The notes under the pieces were generated by a model. That model worked only from the letters and a program-made list of their open reading frames with translations, was not told the origin of the DNA and did not search any database. A program made the position numbers and the translations under genes. From positions 24,214,870 to 24,278,869 of the forward strand of contig OZ038465.1 of NCBI GenBank assembly GCA_964036295.1: a DNA stretch of 64,000 nucleotides, given 5' to 3'. The DNA is from Plumapathes pennacea. Lineage: Eukaryota > Cnidaria > Anthozoa > Antipatharia > Myriopathidae. Shown here piece after piece: positions 44,060 through 55,159 of the stretch (the first letter of the stretch is position 1; each line of letters opens with the position of its first letter).

Positions 44060-44345
44060 GTTTTTCAGAATTGCGGGGGTGGGGGTGGGGGGTTGGTACG
44101 AACGCCTGTAAAACGCGAGGGAAAAATTTTCAAATCAGTCTCCCTGAAATGGCATTTCCTTCATTTTCGTGGTAGTTTTTAGCCAAATTTAAGCGATTTA
44201 AATCGGTCTTTTGTAATAGCCAGGCAGGCGTGAGAAATTGGTCCGCAGGCGTGAGTTGGCGTGAGATAACATAACATAACATAAACTTTATTTAACGTGG
44301 TCAATACACTTAGCTCCAAGGATCTTTCTATGCGGGATGGTCCAG
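44060..44345. other. NUF2 intron, unassigned
   Basis: After the A/B homology ends at about 44055 there is a G-rich stretch (near 44080) and no recognised element. Confidence 0.4.
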
Positions 44346-45840
44346 TTAAAGGACATGTAAACCACTTGATCAGTTCTTTTTCTGTTAACATTTCCATGAA
44401 GTTTAAGTCTCAAATGACCCCAAAACGTACATTTGGAGGCAAAATAGGCGCTTAATATATTATAAAAAATGCATTGAAAAGTGAAATATTTGAGCTTCCG
44501 GTGAAACGCTGATTTCGATCCGTGACATCACAGGTTGAACCCACAAAAACCGGAAATAGCGAAATCATAGTGGCTCCTGTCAGAACCCTCTGTGTTTAGT
44601 GCAGTGCCATTTGAAAGTCACATAAAACTCTGCAGATACAAAGCTCTGTCATCGAAGGGAGAAGGTACTGGATACTTTGTCAGGGAAGGAAAAACAGAGT
44701 CGAGTCGCCCAAAGTAAACAACCGCCACGGATAAAGTTGTCCACTGTAAACACTACAAATTTGACCTGAGTTCACCGTGTATCAACACTATTTTAGGTTT
44801 GACCTAGCGATTTTAGTTTTCTAGTGGCTCTTGTGGTGGTTTATTTGCTAAGACAGGAAATATATGCCATCGGCACAAAAATTGCGTGTGAGGGAATCTT
44901 CCTTACTCTGCAGCGTTCGCTAGCTAATGGCGCCCGCTTTCACAGTCTTGGAAGGAAAGATGGGGACTGTCTGCAGTCTAGTATTTTGCTTGTTGTTGAG
45001 ACATCCTTTTTTTTTGCTAGAATACAAAAGGCTGCTTGCTTTTCGAGAAGAAAAAGGTCAGGCGAAGTACATATATATTCAACAGCTCGATCGAGGCACA
45101 TTTGTCAATACGGCTCTCAATTGAAGGCAAACCCTTTTCGGCTAGCGTAGAAACGTTTGATTAGAATTGATCTTCATTTGGTTATATTTTCGGAAAGATT
45201 CAAAAATTGATGGCTGGATTGGAAAGCGCGCCGTATAAATGAATATTTAAAATTTCATCGAAACGCGAGCGAGCGTGCGTACAGTTTCACCTCGGGTTAA
45301 AATGATAATGATTGTTTTCAAATTAAAATGATTGTTTTCCGCTTGTCACCAAGCAGGACTCAGAAAAATATGAGCGAATCATAAATTACCACCCCGTGTT
45401 GCGTCCTAAATCATACAATAAGATGTTTGCATGTTTGCCTCGACGTCCACTTGACCTGCTATCTCTGTGTCCACTCTGTGTCGTCTTCGTGTGTATGTAT
45501 GTGTTGTGCATGGCTCTCTTTCCCTTCATCTTCTTGTTTTCGTGCAGGTTTGTAGTTGGAATCGCTCTTATAGCAACTAAAATCTGGGGAAGAATCGCTA
45601 TCTCGCCCGCCAGATTCCATCTGTCCCATGTTTGTTTCACTGATGAGTGGCTTTGGGTTCAACTTGTGACGTCACACGCAGTCTTTCGTTTTACCGGAAG
45701 TGAGCAATGACGAGTCAAAATCGTGTATTTTTACTGCTTTACCATTCGAATTCGAGTAAATCATCGCCACCTTCGTGTCGAACGAGTTGTTCTACGTAAG
45801 ATTCGAAATAGCAGTATTGATGGGTTTACATGGCCTTTAA
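44346..45840. mobile_element. 1.5-kb TTAA element (Kolobok or piggyBac type)
   Basis: TTAA|AGGACATGTAAACC ... GGTTTACATGGCCT|TTAA bound a 1487-bp segment. TTAA duplication fits piggyBac or Kolobok; the AGG.../...CCT ends differ from piggyBac's CCC. Inside, a minus-strand ATG (45629) begins MGQMESGGRDSDSSPDFSCY, similar in style to first exons of repeat-associated genes, but no transposase follows. Probably a decayed or non-autonom­ous copy. Confidence 0.7.
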
Positions 45841-46276
45841 TTTACAGGTATGCCACAAAACTGCTCTAATCACATTATAAGATACTGCTTGGCAGTATTA
45901 GGAATAAAATAGTAATTTACTTAAAATAGACCAACTCACTACCCACCCTTGGCCCATCCCCTTACAATTGAAAAAAAAAAAAAAAAAAACCTAACCTAAC
46001 CTGACCTAAATTTGATTAAATTTCTAGAGTCTAGAATGTTTAAATGTTGTAAAACTAGATATAAAATAATAACGGTTGAAATGCCTAGAATTACTTAGAT
46101 CGAAGTTTTCGACTGGCAGGCGTGAGAGTTGGCAGGTATATATGTGTGTGGAGTAGGAGTCGAAGGGTTTACCTTTTGACGAGTCCTCTTGTTACGCCTG
46201 GTGAGTGGCAAGAGGCAAAATGTGTGTATTGAAATGTTTCAGTCGGTTTTTCAGTCGGTTGAGTGCGAACATCAAT
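45841..46276. other. Unassigned, with poly-A and CCTAA steps
   Basis: An A-run (about 45969-45988) is followed by CCTAACCTAACCTGACC, perhaps the 3' end of a retroposed sequence. From about 46154 homology to 23660 begins (GTTTACCTTTTG...CGCCTGGTGAGTGGC). Confidence 0.4.
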
Positions 46277-47397
46277 GCTTTAAGAATTGGTTCATGCTTA
46301 GCGTGTGTCTATCGAGTTATGGATGCACGCGGGAAGTTGGGAGAGCACGAGAGAAGCGTAAGAGTTGCTCGAGGCTTGCTCGAGGCGTAGCCGAGAGCAA
46401 CTCTAGCTTCATGAGTGCTCTCCCAACTTCCCAAGTGCATGCATAACTCGATAGACGCACAGCTAAAAGTATGAACCAATTCTTTTATAACATAGGCACA
46501 CGAGCGAAAAACAAATTTTCATTTCTGATTGAATGCAAAATTCTCTTTCGACGCGCAAAAGGAAAAACAAACTCTCTCATCGGCTGATTGAAAACACGCC
46601 ACAACTTACTAACATTTCTGTCATCTAGAAGTTGATGAGAGTCGATGAAAAAGATGTCGTTTAATCGACGAAAACACTGAAATTACTGTTAACCTGGCGT
46701 GGTGAAAGCCAGCAGCCTGCGGTGACTTTAAAATTTGTGACGATGTAATTGTTTTGAACGGTACAATTGAAGATGAACCCAGGAAATTCAAGTCGCCGCT
46801 TCAAAACAACGTGAGATTCACCTTGAACTATGGCAGACAATGCGGGTCTGGAAAAGCAAAGAGATCCGTCAAAGACGTGAATAATCACCATGAACGAAAG
46901 AGGTAGAAATGTTTGCCGAGCGAACTTGTTTGTTATTCGAGCAGCCAGCAAACTGTACTGTAAACACTGCAAGTATGGCGACTTTCAGAATAAATGAAAG
47001 TCGTTTCATTTCAAAAATATTGAAGGCTTGACAGATATTTATCTTTGCTGTGATGGATTTCATTGTCCATGAGAATTAAGCCGTCGAGAAATAAGTGAGT
47101 TTTGATTCATATAATTTTCTGTGCCGACAGTTGAAATGCAGAATATTTCAGACTTGATTACTGATTTCCTTTGGGTGCGGTTGTGACTCCATGCAGTACA
47201 AATTTCTTCAGAAAAATAAAGCTATTGTCTTCTGAGTTGTAAAGCGTCTGTTAATTTTTAAACGAGGAAAACTAGAAAAAGTCGAAAGAAAGCGGCATCT
47301 GCTCACGTCATATTATTGAGCACGGGCGTGCACGATCAAGTTATGGAGCACGCTCTTCGAAAATCAGAACGTGGCTTATATCGTGACTATGTTATAA
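46277..47397. mobile_element. Hairpin-ended element, family C, copy 2
   Basis: The more complete copy of 23757-24834: palindrome 46277-46487 with about 85-base arms (AAGAATTGGTTCAT at the outer edge; CTATCGAGTTATG inside), then TATAACATAGGCAC. The right end GTGACTATGTTATAAT inverts that motif. Directly after the right end comes GATTGATCGATGAAACG, the uninserted target of the recombinase element. Confidence 0.75.
46661..47063 (-). pseudogene. Signal-peptide-like frames, copy 2
   Basis: 47063-46869 reads MKSITAKINICQAFN, then FILKVAILAVFTVQFAGCSN; 46972-46661 repeats the second frame of copy 1 (ALSAIVQGESHVVLKRRLEF). Substitutions relative to 24096-24498 are few and the frames stay open. Confidence 0.35.
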
Positions 47398-47402
47398 TGA
47401 TT

Positions 47403-47670
47403 GATCGATGAAACGTTCGCCTTTGTAAATGATTGTGTCCAGAAATGTTGATTTTTTCTCTGAGATTTCAGCCGAAAATTGTTTTTCTATGGACGCCATG
47501 TAAATGTTGACTAATGCAACTGTTATTTTTGTGCCTATAGCGGTTCTGTGAGTCTGTAGGTAAGTCTTCCCAATAAACTGAAATAAAATTTCCATTAAGA
47601 CTAGTCTAAGCATCTCTCTGAGAAAATGGGACGGGATGGGAGGATTGTTTTTGTAAAATTTCTCGTATGC
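47403..47670 (-). pseudogene. Penelope-like palm fragment, copy 2
   Basis: Reads AYEKFYKNNPPIPSHFLREM, FQFIGKTYLQTHRTAIGTKI, then TVALVNIYMASIEKQFSAEI and TFLDTIIYKGERFIDQS. Here the reading runs directly into family C element sequence without the recombinase insertion seen in the copy at 26855. Confidence 0.8.
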
Positions 47671-47689
47671 ATAACACACTGTAACGGTA

Positions 47690-47811
47690 ACGGTTCTCAG
47701 GTTCCCGGTTCCCCGTTCCCGGTTTCCAGGTTCCAGGTTCCCGTTCTCGTTCCCCGTTCCCGATTCCCAGGTTTCCAGGTTAACAGCTTCCCGGTTCCAG
47801 GTTTTAAACAT
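47690..47811. repeat. GGTTCCCGG-type minisatellite
   Basis: Inverse-orientation relative of 23012-23215. It interrupts the Penelope-derived sequence, which continues at GCCGGACGGACTTTGG, so it is an insertion relative to the 27.1-kb copy. Confidence 0.8.
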
Positions 47812-47957
47812 AGCCGGACGGACTTTGGTGTGTAACAGTTTTAAAGCAGCATATGTATGCCAAGGCTTTCAGAGTGAGTACAGTATTTGACTGTGTCGGT
47901 GTGATGAAACACGTATGACAAATCGACCAAAGGCCGATCAGTAGAAACTGAACGCCG

Positions 47958-48157
47958 TTAACCCTTTTACTCCCAAGAGTGATCAACTTTGTTTTTCTCC
48001 TCCAGTTTCTCACCAGAAATATATCATATAGTAAGGAGAACTTGGCTTTTGATACCTTGCTCAGATGATAGCTGATTAAACTATCAATTATCACTACATC
48101 TCTCATACATTCTCCTCTTGAGAATCTGCATTTTGAACTTGGGAGTGAAAAGGTTAA
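47958..48157. mobile_element. TTAA MITE, copy
   Basis: TTAA-CCCTTTTACTCCCAAG ... CTTGGGAGTGAAAAGG-TTAA; part of the block paralogous to 27276-27475. Confidence 0.85.
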
Positions 48158-48751
48158 GGCCCGTTTACATAGGCGAGTTTTGATGCGATTTCAAATCGCA
48201 TGTGTAAACTAACTGCGCAAGAAGTTGCCACGGTTTCGACCCAGCCTGAATTTAGATGCAATTTAGCGAGCAAAAACTGTCTTAGCGTACCCCCCCCCCC
48301 CCCCTACGGTTGGCTTGTTGCGAAAAACGGATGAACAGACAAAATAAAAAAAACCTTTCACTGCAAGCTGAACTGCTCACACAGAGTAATGAAATTAAAG
48401 TGAACACTGAAAAAGAGAAATTTATCATACACCACAGCAAAAGAGAAAGAATCCACGGCTTAATCCATTTCTCGCCGCCTTCGTCGTTTTATTTGGCGAC
48501 GAAGACTACAGCAAGCAGTGCTTAATTTCACTCTTCCCTCGTTCGACCTTCCATTTCTGTGTGACAAAAGTAATTGTTCGTGATAGGATTGCGATGCACT
48601 CTGCCTCGGTGTCTGTGCATACTGTAAAATTGCAACCAAATCGCCGCTGAATCGCAATAAAATCGGTGCCAGTTTACACGCGCGATTTGAAATCGCTTCA
48701 AAAAATCGCCGCTGAAATCGCATCAAAAATCGCCTGTGTAACGGGCCTTTA
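48154..48751. mobile_element. 592-bp MITE with TTA duplication
   Basis: TTA|AGGCCCGTTTACATAGGCGA ... TCGCCTGTGTAACGGGCCT|TTA. The ATTTCAAATCGCATGTG/GAAATCGCATCAAAAATCGCC inverted ends extend inwards. It contains a C-run at about 48289-48304. Confidence 0.8.
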
Positions 48752-48958
48752 ACCCTTTCACTTCCAAGAATGATCAGCTCCAATTTTCTCCTTCAGTTTC
48801 TCACCCAAAATACATCATAGAGTAAAGAGAACTTGGCTATTCATACCTTGCTCAGGTGAAAGCTGATTAAACTTTCAATTCTCACTACATCACTCATACA
48901 TTTTCTTCTTACAAGGTTGTGAGAATCTGCATTTTGAGCTTGGGAGTGAAAGGGTTAA
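48749..48958. mobile_element. TTAA MITE, adjacent copy
   Basis: TTAA-CCCTTTCACTTCCAAG ... CTTGGGAGTGAAAGGG-TTAA. It shares its left TTAA with the right flank of the 592-bp MITE. Confidence 0.85.
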
Positions 48959-49547
48959 AGGAGCCTTGAGATGTGCATTTTAAATGGCCCTATTATCTCC
49001 GCCCTTCTACTTCAACGATTTTGCTGAATCTAAATTAGGGTATGTATTAAATCAATGTAAGCTGATTCCAGAAATTTAACAAAAATATACCATCAAAATT
49101 ATTCACTGGGTGCAATTTTGCTCAAAAAGTGCTGTCCCCTTAAACTATAATATCCCTAAAAATGTTATCACCTAGTTAAATCGAATTCTATTATATTATT
49201 GTTGGATGGTAGCTACAACTTTACTCAAAGTATTATAGGAATCGCGTTAAGAGTAATTGTCAGAGAAAACCGGGCAGGGCCAAAACAAATTGGGGTCGGC
49301 CAATTCCCATATTTTTTTCAGCGTTTGATGTCTAACGGATATGATTACAAATGGCGCTATTTGCAGGATTTTCTGACTTTTCATTCCAGAGGTTGACCAC
49401 CCCCCGTTGTTTTCGCCGTCTGGAGGCCAGAAAACCGCTGAAATTTACGTCAAGTTTGATGTGCTAAAACCTGTACTTCCCCATGCATTAAGTCAATGAA
49501 TTTTTTTCTGCTCTCTACATATGTCTTAGTGGTTATGATGGTGGTTT
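48959..49547. other. Unassigned intergenic or intronic DNA
   Basis: No supported feature; short frames only. Confidence 0.4.
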
Positions 49548-49859
49548 TAGAGCGGTTTTCGGATGACTGTCGAAAGTAATTGTGTGATTGCTTTGGTTTT
49601 GCGTTTGCTTCGCTTTCGAATTGGTCCATACGTGTTTGTCAGCATGCTCAGCCAATCAGGAACAGAACCAAAACCAAACACTTCTAACGCAAGCAATGGC
49701 GTGTACTCGCACTGCTGATTGGAAAGTAAAACCAAACGCAAGACCAAACGCAAGCTACCTTGGCTTCCAATTGGCTGAACTGTTTTCTCTCAGTCTCTGT
49801 GATTGGCCTGTGTGATTACTTTGGTTTTGGTTTTCGACAGTCATCCGAAAATGGCTCTA
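49548..49859. mobile_element. 308-bp MITE with TA flanks
   Basis: TA|GAGCGGTTTTCGGATGACTG ... CAGTCATCCGAAAATGGCTC|TA, with GTGTGATTGCTTTGGTTTTG near each end. The interior has several (AACCAAACGCAAG) steps and ATTGG boxes. Confidence 0.75.
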
Positions 49860-50059
49860 AGCTATGTATTGGGATAAGTTGAATATTTTTACACGGTAAA
49901 ACATCTAACAAAGATAGATGATAGATGACTGATAGATGACATCAAACGCAACCGAACGAACAATAGACTAATCAGCAGGACAAAAGAACATCAACTGACC
50001 AATAACGAAACACAACCAAGCCGACTCGACCAACCATAGGCCGACATAACGGACCAATC

Positions 50060-50215
50060 ACTTCTACAACCAGAGACATATATACCGCCATCTGACGAAT
50101 ACTTTTCACTTGACTCTGAAGAAGACTTCCGCTCAGGTAGTCGAAACGTCAGTCACCAACAACAGTCTTTCTGGAGACTACTCTAGCCCGGACGATCACA
50201 ACCAACCTACATCTA
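50060..50215 (+). ncRNA. Penelope-type 5' repeat with hammerhead-like core
   Basis: ACTCTGAAGAAGACTTCCGC, then TCAGGTAGTCGAAACGTCAG and TCACCAACAACAG. In Penelope-like elements this stretch normally reads CTGATGA...CGAAAC, the hammerhead ribozyme core, with GAC/GTC able to pair as stem II. Here the core is CTGAAGA, so cleavage is doubtful. The tail CGAAACGTCAGTCACCAACA recurs in the NUF2 intron copies at about 41609, 52957 and 60900. Confidence 0.45.
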
Positions 50216-51455
50216 ACAAAGTCGTGAGGGACTGGTGACAAACCAAAATGAGGTAATTTTCAAAAAACAATTTCTCAAAACCGCGGCCGTATATTTTCAA
50301 AACAAAACCCTATCCGAATAGCTTAACATATCCTTAATCGAAAATAGAAATGTATTGGTTGGCACAAGATACAGTTTTTATGTGACAGTCGGTTGAAATT
50401 GCCAAAAATCGGCACGGACGACATTTTACCGCTAAACTTTGTTGACGTTTTTTTGTCATAAGTTGTCGGTATTTTTTGTCCAATTGAACGGGAAATAAGT
50501 TTTAGCTGGCGAAAATTATACTGCAATATGATTTTCATGTAAAAATAATCTAGCTCTGTTAAATTATATGACAGAAATTCAAGAATCTATAGTTAGAGGG
50601 GTGCCTTTTCCGTGCAATTGTGATTTTAATTAGGTAAGGATAACAATTCATTTATAAGGTTCAAATATAGACTACGCTGGCCGCTTATTTGCTTAATTAG
50701 AACCTAAAACATCCCCAATCGAATCTGTTTTTTGCTCCTTCGAATTGATCTTCCGTCGTGCTCCGGTGATCAGTAACGCCAGACAGCATTAATAGCACAG
50801 AAGCGCTCACTTCAAACCCCATTCTCCGCGCCCAAAGTTCACAGAACCCTCACAAGTTAGGGCCCGGTCGCACTGGGAAGTTTAGTCGATAGTATCTCAG
50901 CATCGAGCGCAATATGACGGTTTATTCAATTTTTGGTAGCAACTTGCTGACATATATTTCTGGTGACAAGCGCTATTTGAACTTCAAATGATGAAAATGT
51001 CGATGTTAATGTCGTTAAAGTTACGAGTGCGACCGAAGCGTTATACATCCAAATGCGCCAAATTTAACCGGCTTTTTTAATTGACCGTTAAATTTAAACT
51101 CTGAGAATGCTCTTGCGAGTTTTGACCAAAATTCCTTCAGTTGTCCTAAGTACCGCAACAAATCCTTCCGTCAAACTCCGTAACAAAATCGTTCTCAAGA
51201 GGTTTAAATTGCATATGTACGCGAAGCTTAGAGAATGTACTTTTAAAATCTTAAAGTGAAAATGGGATCATTTCATTAAAATAAGAGAGCGAGCGCAAAA
51301 TGTGTCAAACTTCACACAATTTTGACTGGCGTTGCATCTCAGCGGGAATCACGCAAACTTCCGATTATGAAATTACAGTACACTCAACTTTCAAACATGG
51401 CGTTCGGTATCGTGTAGTATATTTGTTTAGCTTGGTTGGGTTCTATTTGTACGAT
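50216..51455. other. No gene recognised
   Basis: Mostly unassigned AT-rich sequence; no convincing exon or repeat boundary. Confidence 0.35.
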
Positions 51456-51880
51456 ATGAATTGCTCATTCGCATCGGAAGATTCACCTTGCGCTGCTGCT
51501 GGAACAAGGTTGATGTTACTGCCCTTAGAGGCATGTAGCGGCGATGTGACCAAGTATTTAGAGAGCCTTGGAGTTAGCACCAAGCGAGGGTGGACCACGA
51601 AAGCGGAAATTTCCTACAACGAAAAAGATCTAATCCTTAACAGGGCTGGCCTGTTCAGTTTGTCGGATGAGAAGGTCAATGCTATGGTCATCTGCCCAAA
51701 GTATCAAATTTGACTGTGGACTGGTCAGGTCGAAAGCGCATCACATGCTGTTACCCAACACACAAACCTGGAAAAGGTCGGCACAAACAAAGCAAGAAGC
51801 CACGCAGAGTCAATTTCGCCATATCGCAGGAAATATTTACTTTGCATAAATGTGCTGTGCCAGTAGGATCAGGTGAGATC
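51456..51880 (+). pseudogene. Exon of an unrecognised cysteine-containing gene, frameshifted
   Basis: From ATG 51456 the frame reads MNCSFASEDSPCAAAGTRLM, LLPLEACSGDVTKYLESLGV, STKRGWTTKAEISYNEKDLI, then VNAMVICPKYQ and a stop. One base is missing, and the protein continues in the next frame as NLTVDWSGRKRITCCYPTHK, KQSKKPRRVNFAISQEIF and CAVPVGS, up to a consensus-like donor TCAG|GTGAGA. The two-frame continuity suggests a real exon with a one-base deletion or sequencing error. I do not know the function; cysteines at SPCAA, VICPK and TCCYPTHK could bind metal. Confidence 0.5.
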
Positions 51881-51884
51881 CCGA

Positions 51885-52705
51885 TTTTCAATATAATTTT
51901 TTAGAAAATCAACCAAACTTCACAACTATCACATATCAATCATCTTGCGTCAAATGAACGTGAGAAAAATAATTGGAAAAATATCAGTGGTGCAGTTGTA
52001 TCTTTAATTTTAAGCTCGCCGGGCAGCTAGCTTCTTTACAAGCACGAATTCCCTCCCTTAGTCCTCTTGCGTCAAGAAATATTGACAGTAGATTATACAT
52101 CATCAATTCATACTTCTATCTCCACGCCGACGAAGTCCAAAATGCTAGCGTTCATATATGTTTACAAATTCCTCATGTGGCCAATTCCAGTTCCGGACAC
52201 TATTTCTGCTCTCCAGCGGTCCGCTTACTGTAGCTTCAACAGTTACTGCTTAGACGAATATCCGTTCCGTTTTACTATAGCACACATTAAAAACTGGTTC
52301 TATGTCAGAAGGGAGGCAAAACTACCATTTTAGTGTGCACATTAACGACATAAGGGTTCGGACAGATATGTCGATATTTTCATATGTGAATACCTTGCAA
52401 GATTCGAGCCCCAAGACATTGATGGGTGGATATACTAACTGACTAAACCACGATAACGATTTCACTCATTTCTCGATAAATATATTATTAAAAGTGGCCT
52501 TCTCACATTATCTGCTTTGATCCCAGCAACATGCGGGGTATGCCGTTCAGAACAGAGCTCGCGGAGCAGGACAAACGGGCACGGAGCGTGATCTACGACA
52601 GGTGCAGAATGTTTTTATTGTATTTGTTGTCTTTCTTTTCCAGGTCAATATCGGTCGGAAGTTTCAGATACCTCTTGTTTTGCAGCCAAATGGCTGCTAG
52701 AGCAC
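51885..52705. other. No gene recognised
   Basis: Unassigned. Homology to copy A of the NUF2 cassette starts abruptly at about 52706. Confidence 0.4.
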
Positions 52706-53145
52706 ATATCAGGTTACGACACAATCAAAGTGAACTTTCTATCAGTAAATATCAGAGAAAGAACTGCTTGCGACTATAAACTCGCGTGCAAACTAATTTT
52801 AGCTGTGTAAAGCGGTAAACAAAAATATATATTGCCTTGAAGTTCTACAGTAATCTAAGTGATCCCAGCTGAAATCTCCTCGCCAGTGGCATGCCTTTGT
52901 ATTGGAGTTTGCCTTCCACTGCCTTCACTTTACTAAAGATGACTACAGGCGGCCGAAACGTCAGTCACCAACAACAGTATATCTTGAGATCACTATCACC
53001 CACTCAGACGATCACACTAGGTGAACAACTAATACTCCTGGGACTCTTGGATACCACGAAAATACACTCGTGACGTCACGTACTTTGGTCAACGTTCGTC
53101 GGCATAACTGTGTAACTCGTCCAGCACGAGGGAAAATTTCACCTC

Positions 53146-54277
53146 TGTGTGCATATATATATCTTATTAGACACTTAGGTGTGTAGTACGGCTGTATATT
53201 TTTACGAGTCGTGCAGTATTTTGGCGAGCCGCTTCGGCGAGCCAAAATACAAACGACGAGTAAAAATATACAGCCGTACTACACGCCTAAGTGTCTAATA
53301 AGTTATTTATTATACAACTCCCTTAGTAAAAGATGTAAATTATTTTCAAATCGCGGTACGTTGTGTGACCAAAGTGACATGTTTTCCGCGCGCGATATGT
53401 CAATCAAGTTTAGTGCCGTGTGCAGTGTAAGCAAGCACGGATTTTGTACTTGCAGTATTTCTAGTCGTTGTTTTCCGAGCCGAGTAACATTGAAGCTGAA
53501 AGAGGTACTTTAAACAAAGTTTGCGGGGAGATCTGAGATCATACTGCATCACATAATGTGGTCATAAACAGAACAAATTGGACGAACGAGATGTGTCAAC
53601 ATTTTCATTTTCGTCGAGTGCCATGAATCAACAAACAGCCAGTTCTCGCCTTCTCCTCGCTCATGAAGTATGAAAAGGACTTTATCTTGTGACCAGTGGT
53701 GGTACAGGTCGCATTGCCGTTTCTCGATAGAGGTAATCATTGCCTGTTGTTGCAAGTCGATGCCAGATCTTGGACTGGAATTACACGTCGAGGCAAATCC
53801 AACGGCTGCCGTGTTGAATGCCGACAAAAACTCGTTTCGAGATTGACAGGGATTCTTAAACTTCTCTCAGAAATATTGATCTGGCTGGAAACACTATGGC
53901 CTGATAACCGAACTGTGGTGTGTGGTCCGACATTTTGTGGAACGGAAGATTAGTTATGTTGCGGCAAATTCAGTTGATTTTCTGACGAAGAAGCTGGTCT
54001 CCGTGCTCGATTTTGCGTATCGGATAGTAAGCCAGGTCAGTTTAAATTCTGTGCTTCTTTCTTTGCTTAATAATCTCTAGAAGTGATGTAAATACCAGCT
54101 GTGCACAGGGTGACTTTTGTACGAAAAGCGAAAGAAAAGAATTAACGGCAGCGAAAGAAGAAAAAGTTTTTTTTTCCTTAGCAACGTTGAATACAGCTGT
54201 ATCTTTTTTACGTGTCTATGGAGTTATTCGCACGTTACTATGCGGTATTTTCACGTTACTAAGGGAGTTGTATAATA
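53146..54277. mobile_element. Hairpin-ended element, family F
   Basis: The left palindrome is 53152-53304: TATTAGACACTTAGGTGTG, with an inverse ending CGCCTAAGTGTCTAATA and the centre GCGAGCCGCTTCGGCGAGC. Next comes TTTATTATACAACTCCCTTA. Near the right end the arm recurs once (ATACAGCTGTATCTTTTTTA, about 54192), and the terminus GTTACTAAGGGAGTTGTATA inverts the subterminal motif. The empty allele is seen in copies A (about 41840) and C (about 61130). A minus ATG at 53624 starts MALDENENVD, possibly the relic of a recombinase N terminus. Confidence 0.75.
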
Positions 54278-54481
54278 AAGGAAACGTATTGAACTAACTT
54301 GTAGTCGAGTATTAAGTCCTGGTTTACTTTTTCTTGGCTAAGTCTTGAGGTTTTACGAACGTTACACTGAACAACAAAATCTGCACATGCATATACAATT
54401 TTGTGAAATGAGCGCTGACTTAAAAAAGGTCACCGCACGATCAAAAAGCGTATATCGGTGTGCCATTGCTGTGTTACTTAC

Positions 54482-54685
54482 CTCCGTGTACTGGAGCCTG
54501 CTATCCTGCTGATCACATAACTCTAGCAGCCGTTTAGTTCTCTCCTCTTTAGCAGTTTTGAGGGACTGGACGGCACTGTTGAGTCGGGTGACTTCTCCCT
54601 TGAACCGTTCTGGAGATTGGACAATCTTGGATTTTAGATTCTCGTTGTCTGCTTTCAATGTCGCCAAGTTCACTTTCATCTGAGC
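54482..54685 (-). CDS. NUF2: NUF2 exon E2, copy B, intact
   Basis: Acceptor GATCAG|GCTCAG, donor CGGAG|GTAAGT, 204 nt, phase 0-0. Reads AQMKVNLATLKADNENLKSK, IVQSPERFKGEVTRLNSAVQ, SLKTAKEERTKRLLELCDQQ, then DSRLQYTE. LKSKIVQSPERFKGEV mirrors human NUF2 LKTKIVDSPEKLKNYK, the clearest anchor for the gene assignment. It belongs to the coiled coil of the NDC80-NUF2 dimer. This is the only one of three copies without a stop. Confidence 0.9.
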
Positions 54686-54862
54686 CTGATCAATGGCAGA
54701 AGTCAGTCATTCAGAAGACAAATTCTCACACACAAGTATAGAATACAAACTTATTTTGATATATTTATAATAAAGCACTTTGGCCCAAGTCACTGAAAGC
54801 TGCATCTACGAAATCCTGGTCCTCTTAATGAAATACATTGCTTTTTTACAAATAGAACATAC

Positions 54863-54925
54863 CGTTTTCGAGTTCAACTCCGCGTTAGTAGTCTTAATTT
54901 GTTGGACACGTCTCATTTCGGCTGC
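54863..54925 (-). CDS. NUF2: NUF2 exon E1, copy B
   Basis: Acceptor TCCAG|GCAGCC, donor AAAACG|GTATGT, 63 nt. Reads AAEMRRVQQIKTTNAELNSK then T. Intact. Confidence 0.75.
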
Positions 54926-55159
54926 CTGGAAAGAAAAACCAAAATATCTTAACAAGCATGTGGTTGTTGGAATGAAATCAGCAGGTCTAATTTAATTGGT
55001 ATTTGCACATCAAGCTCTAGTATTTTCTTCCATATGATCAGATGGCTGGAGCTAATTCCGGTGAAATCGCGCGCTCTGATTGGTGTATTTGCCGGTCATT
55101 ATTTTCTTGTAACGCCCGTGTGCTCGATTACGGACCGGCAGATTGAACACATGAATCAC

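Larger units (their letters stand above)
52706..55158. repeat. Duplicated NUF2 intron/exon block, copy B
   Basis: Matches 41363-44055 of copy A and starts just short of exon E3, so it contains only E1 and E2. It carries the family F element (53146-54277) and lacks the 1170-bp element of copy A. Confidence 0.9.

Noticed and set aside
45985-46010. CCTAACCTAACCTGACC as telomeric sequence
   Set aside because: Only about three irregular units beside a poly-A tract; more likely a retroposon end than an interstitial telomere.
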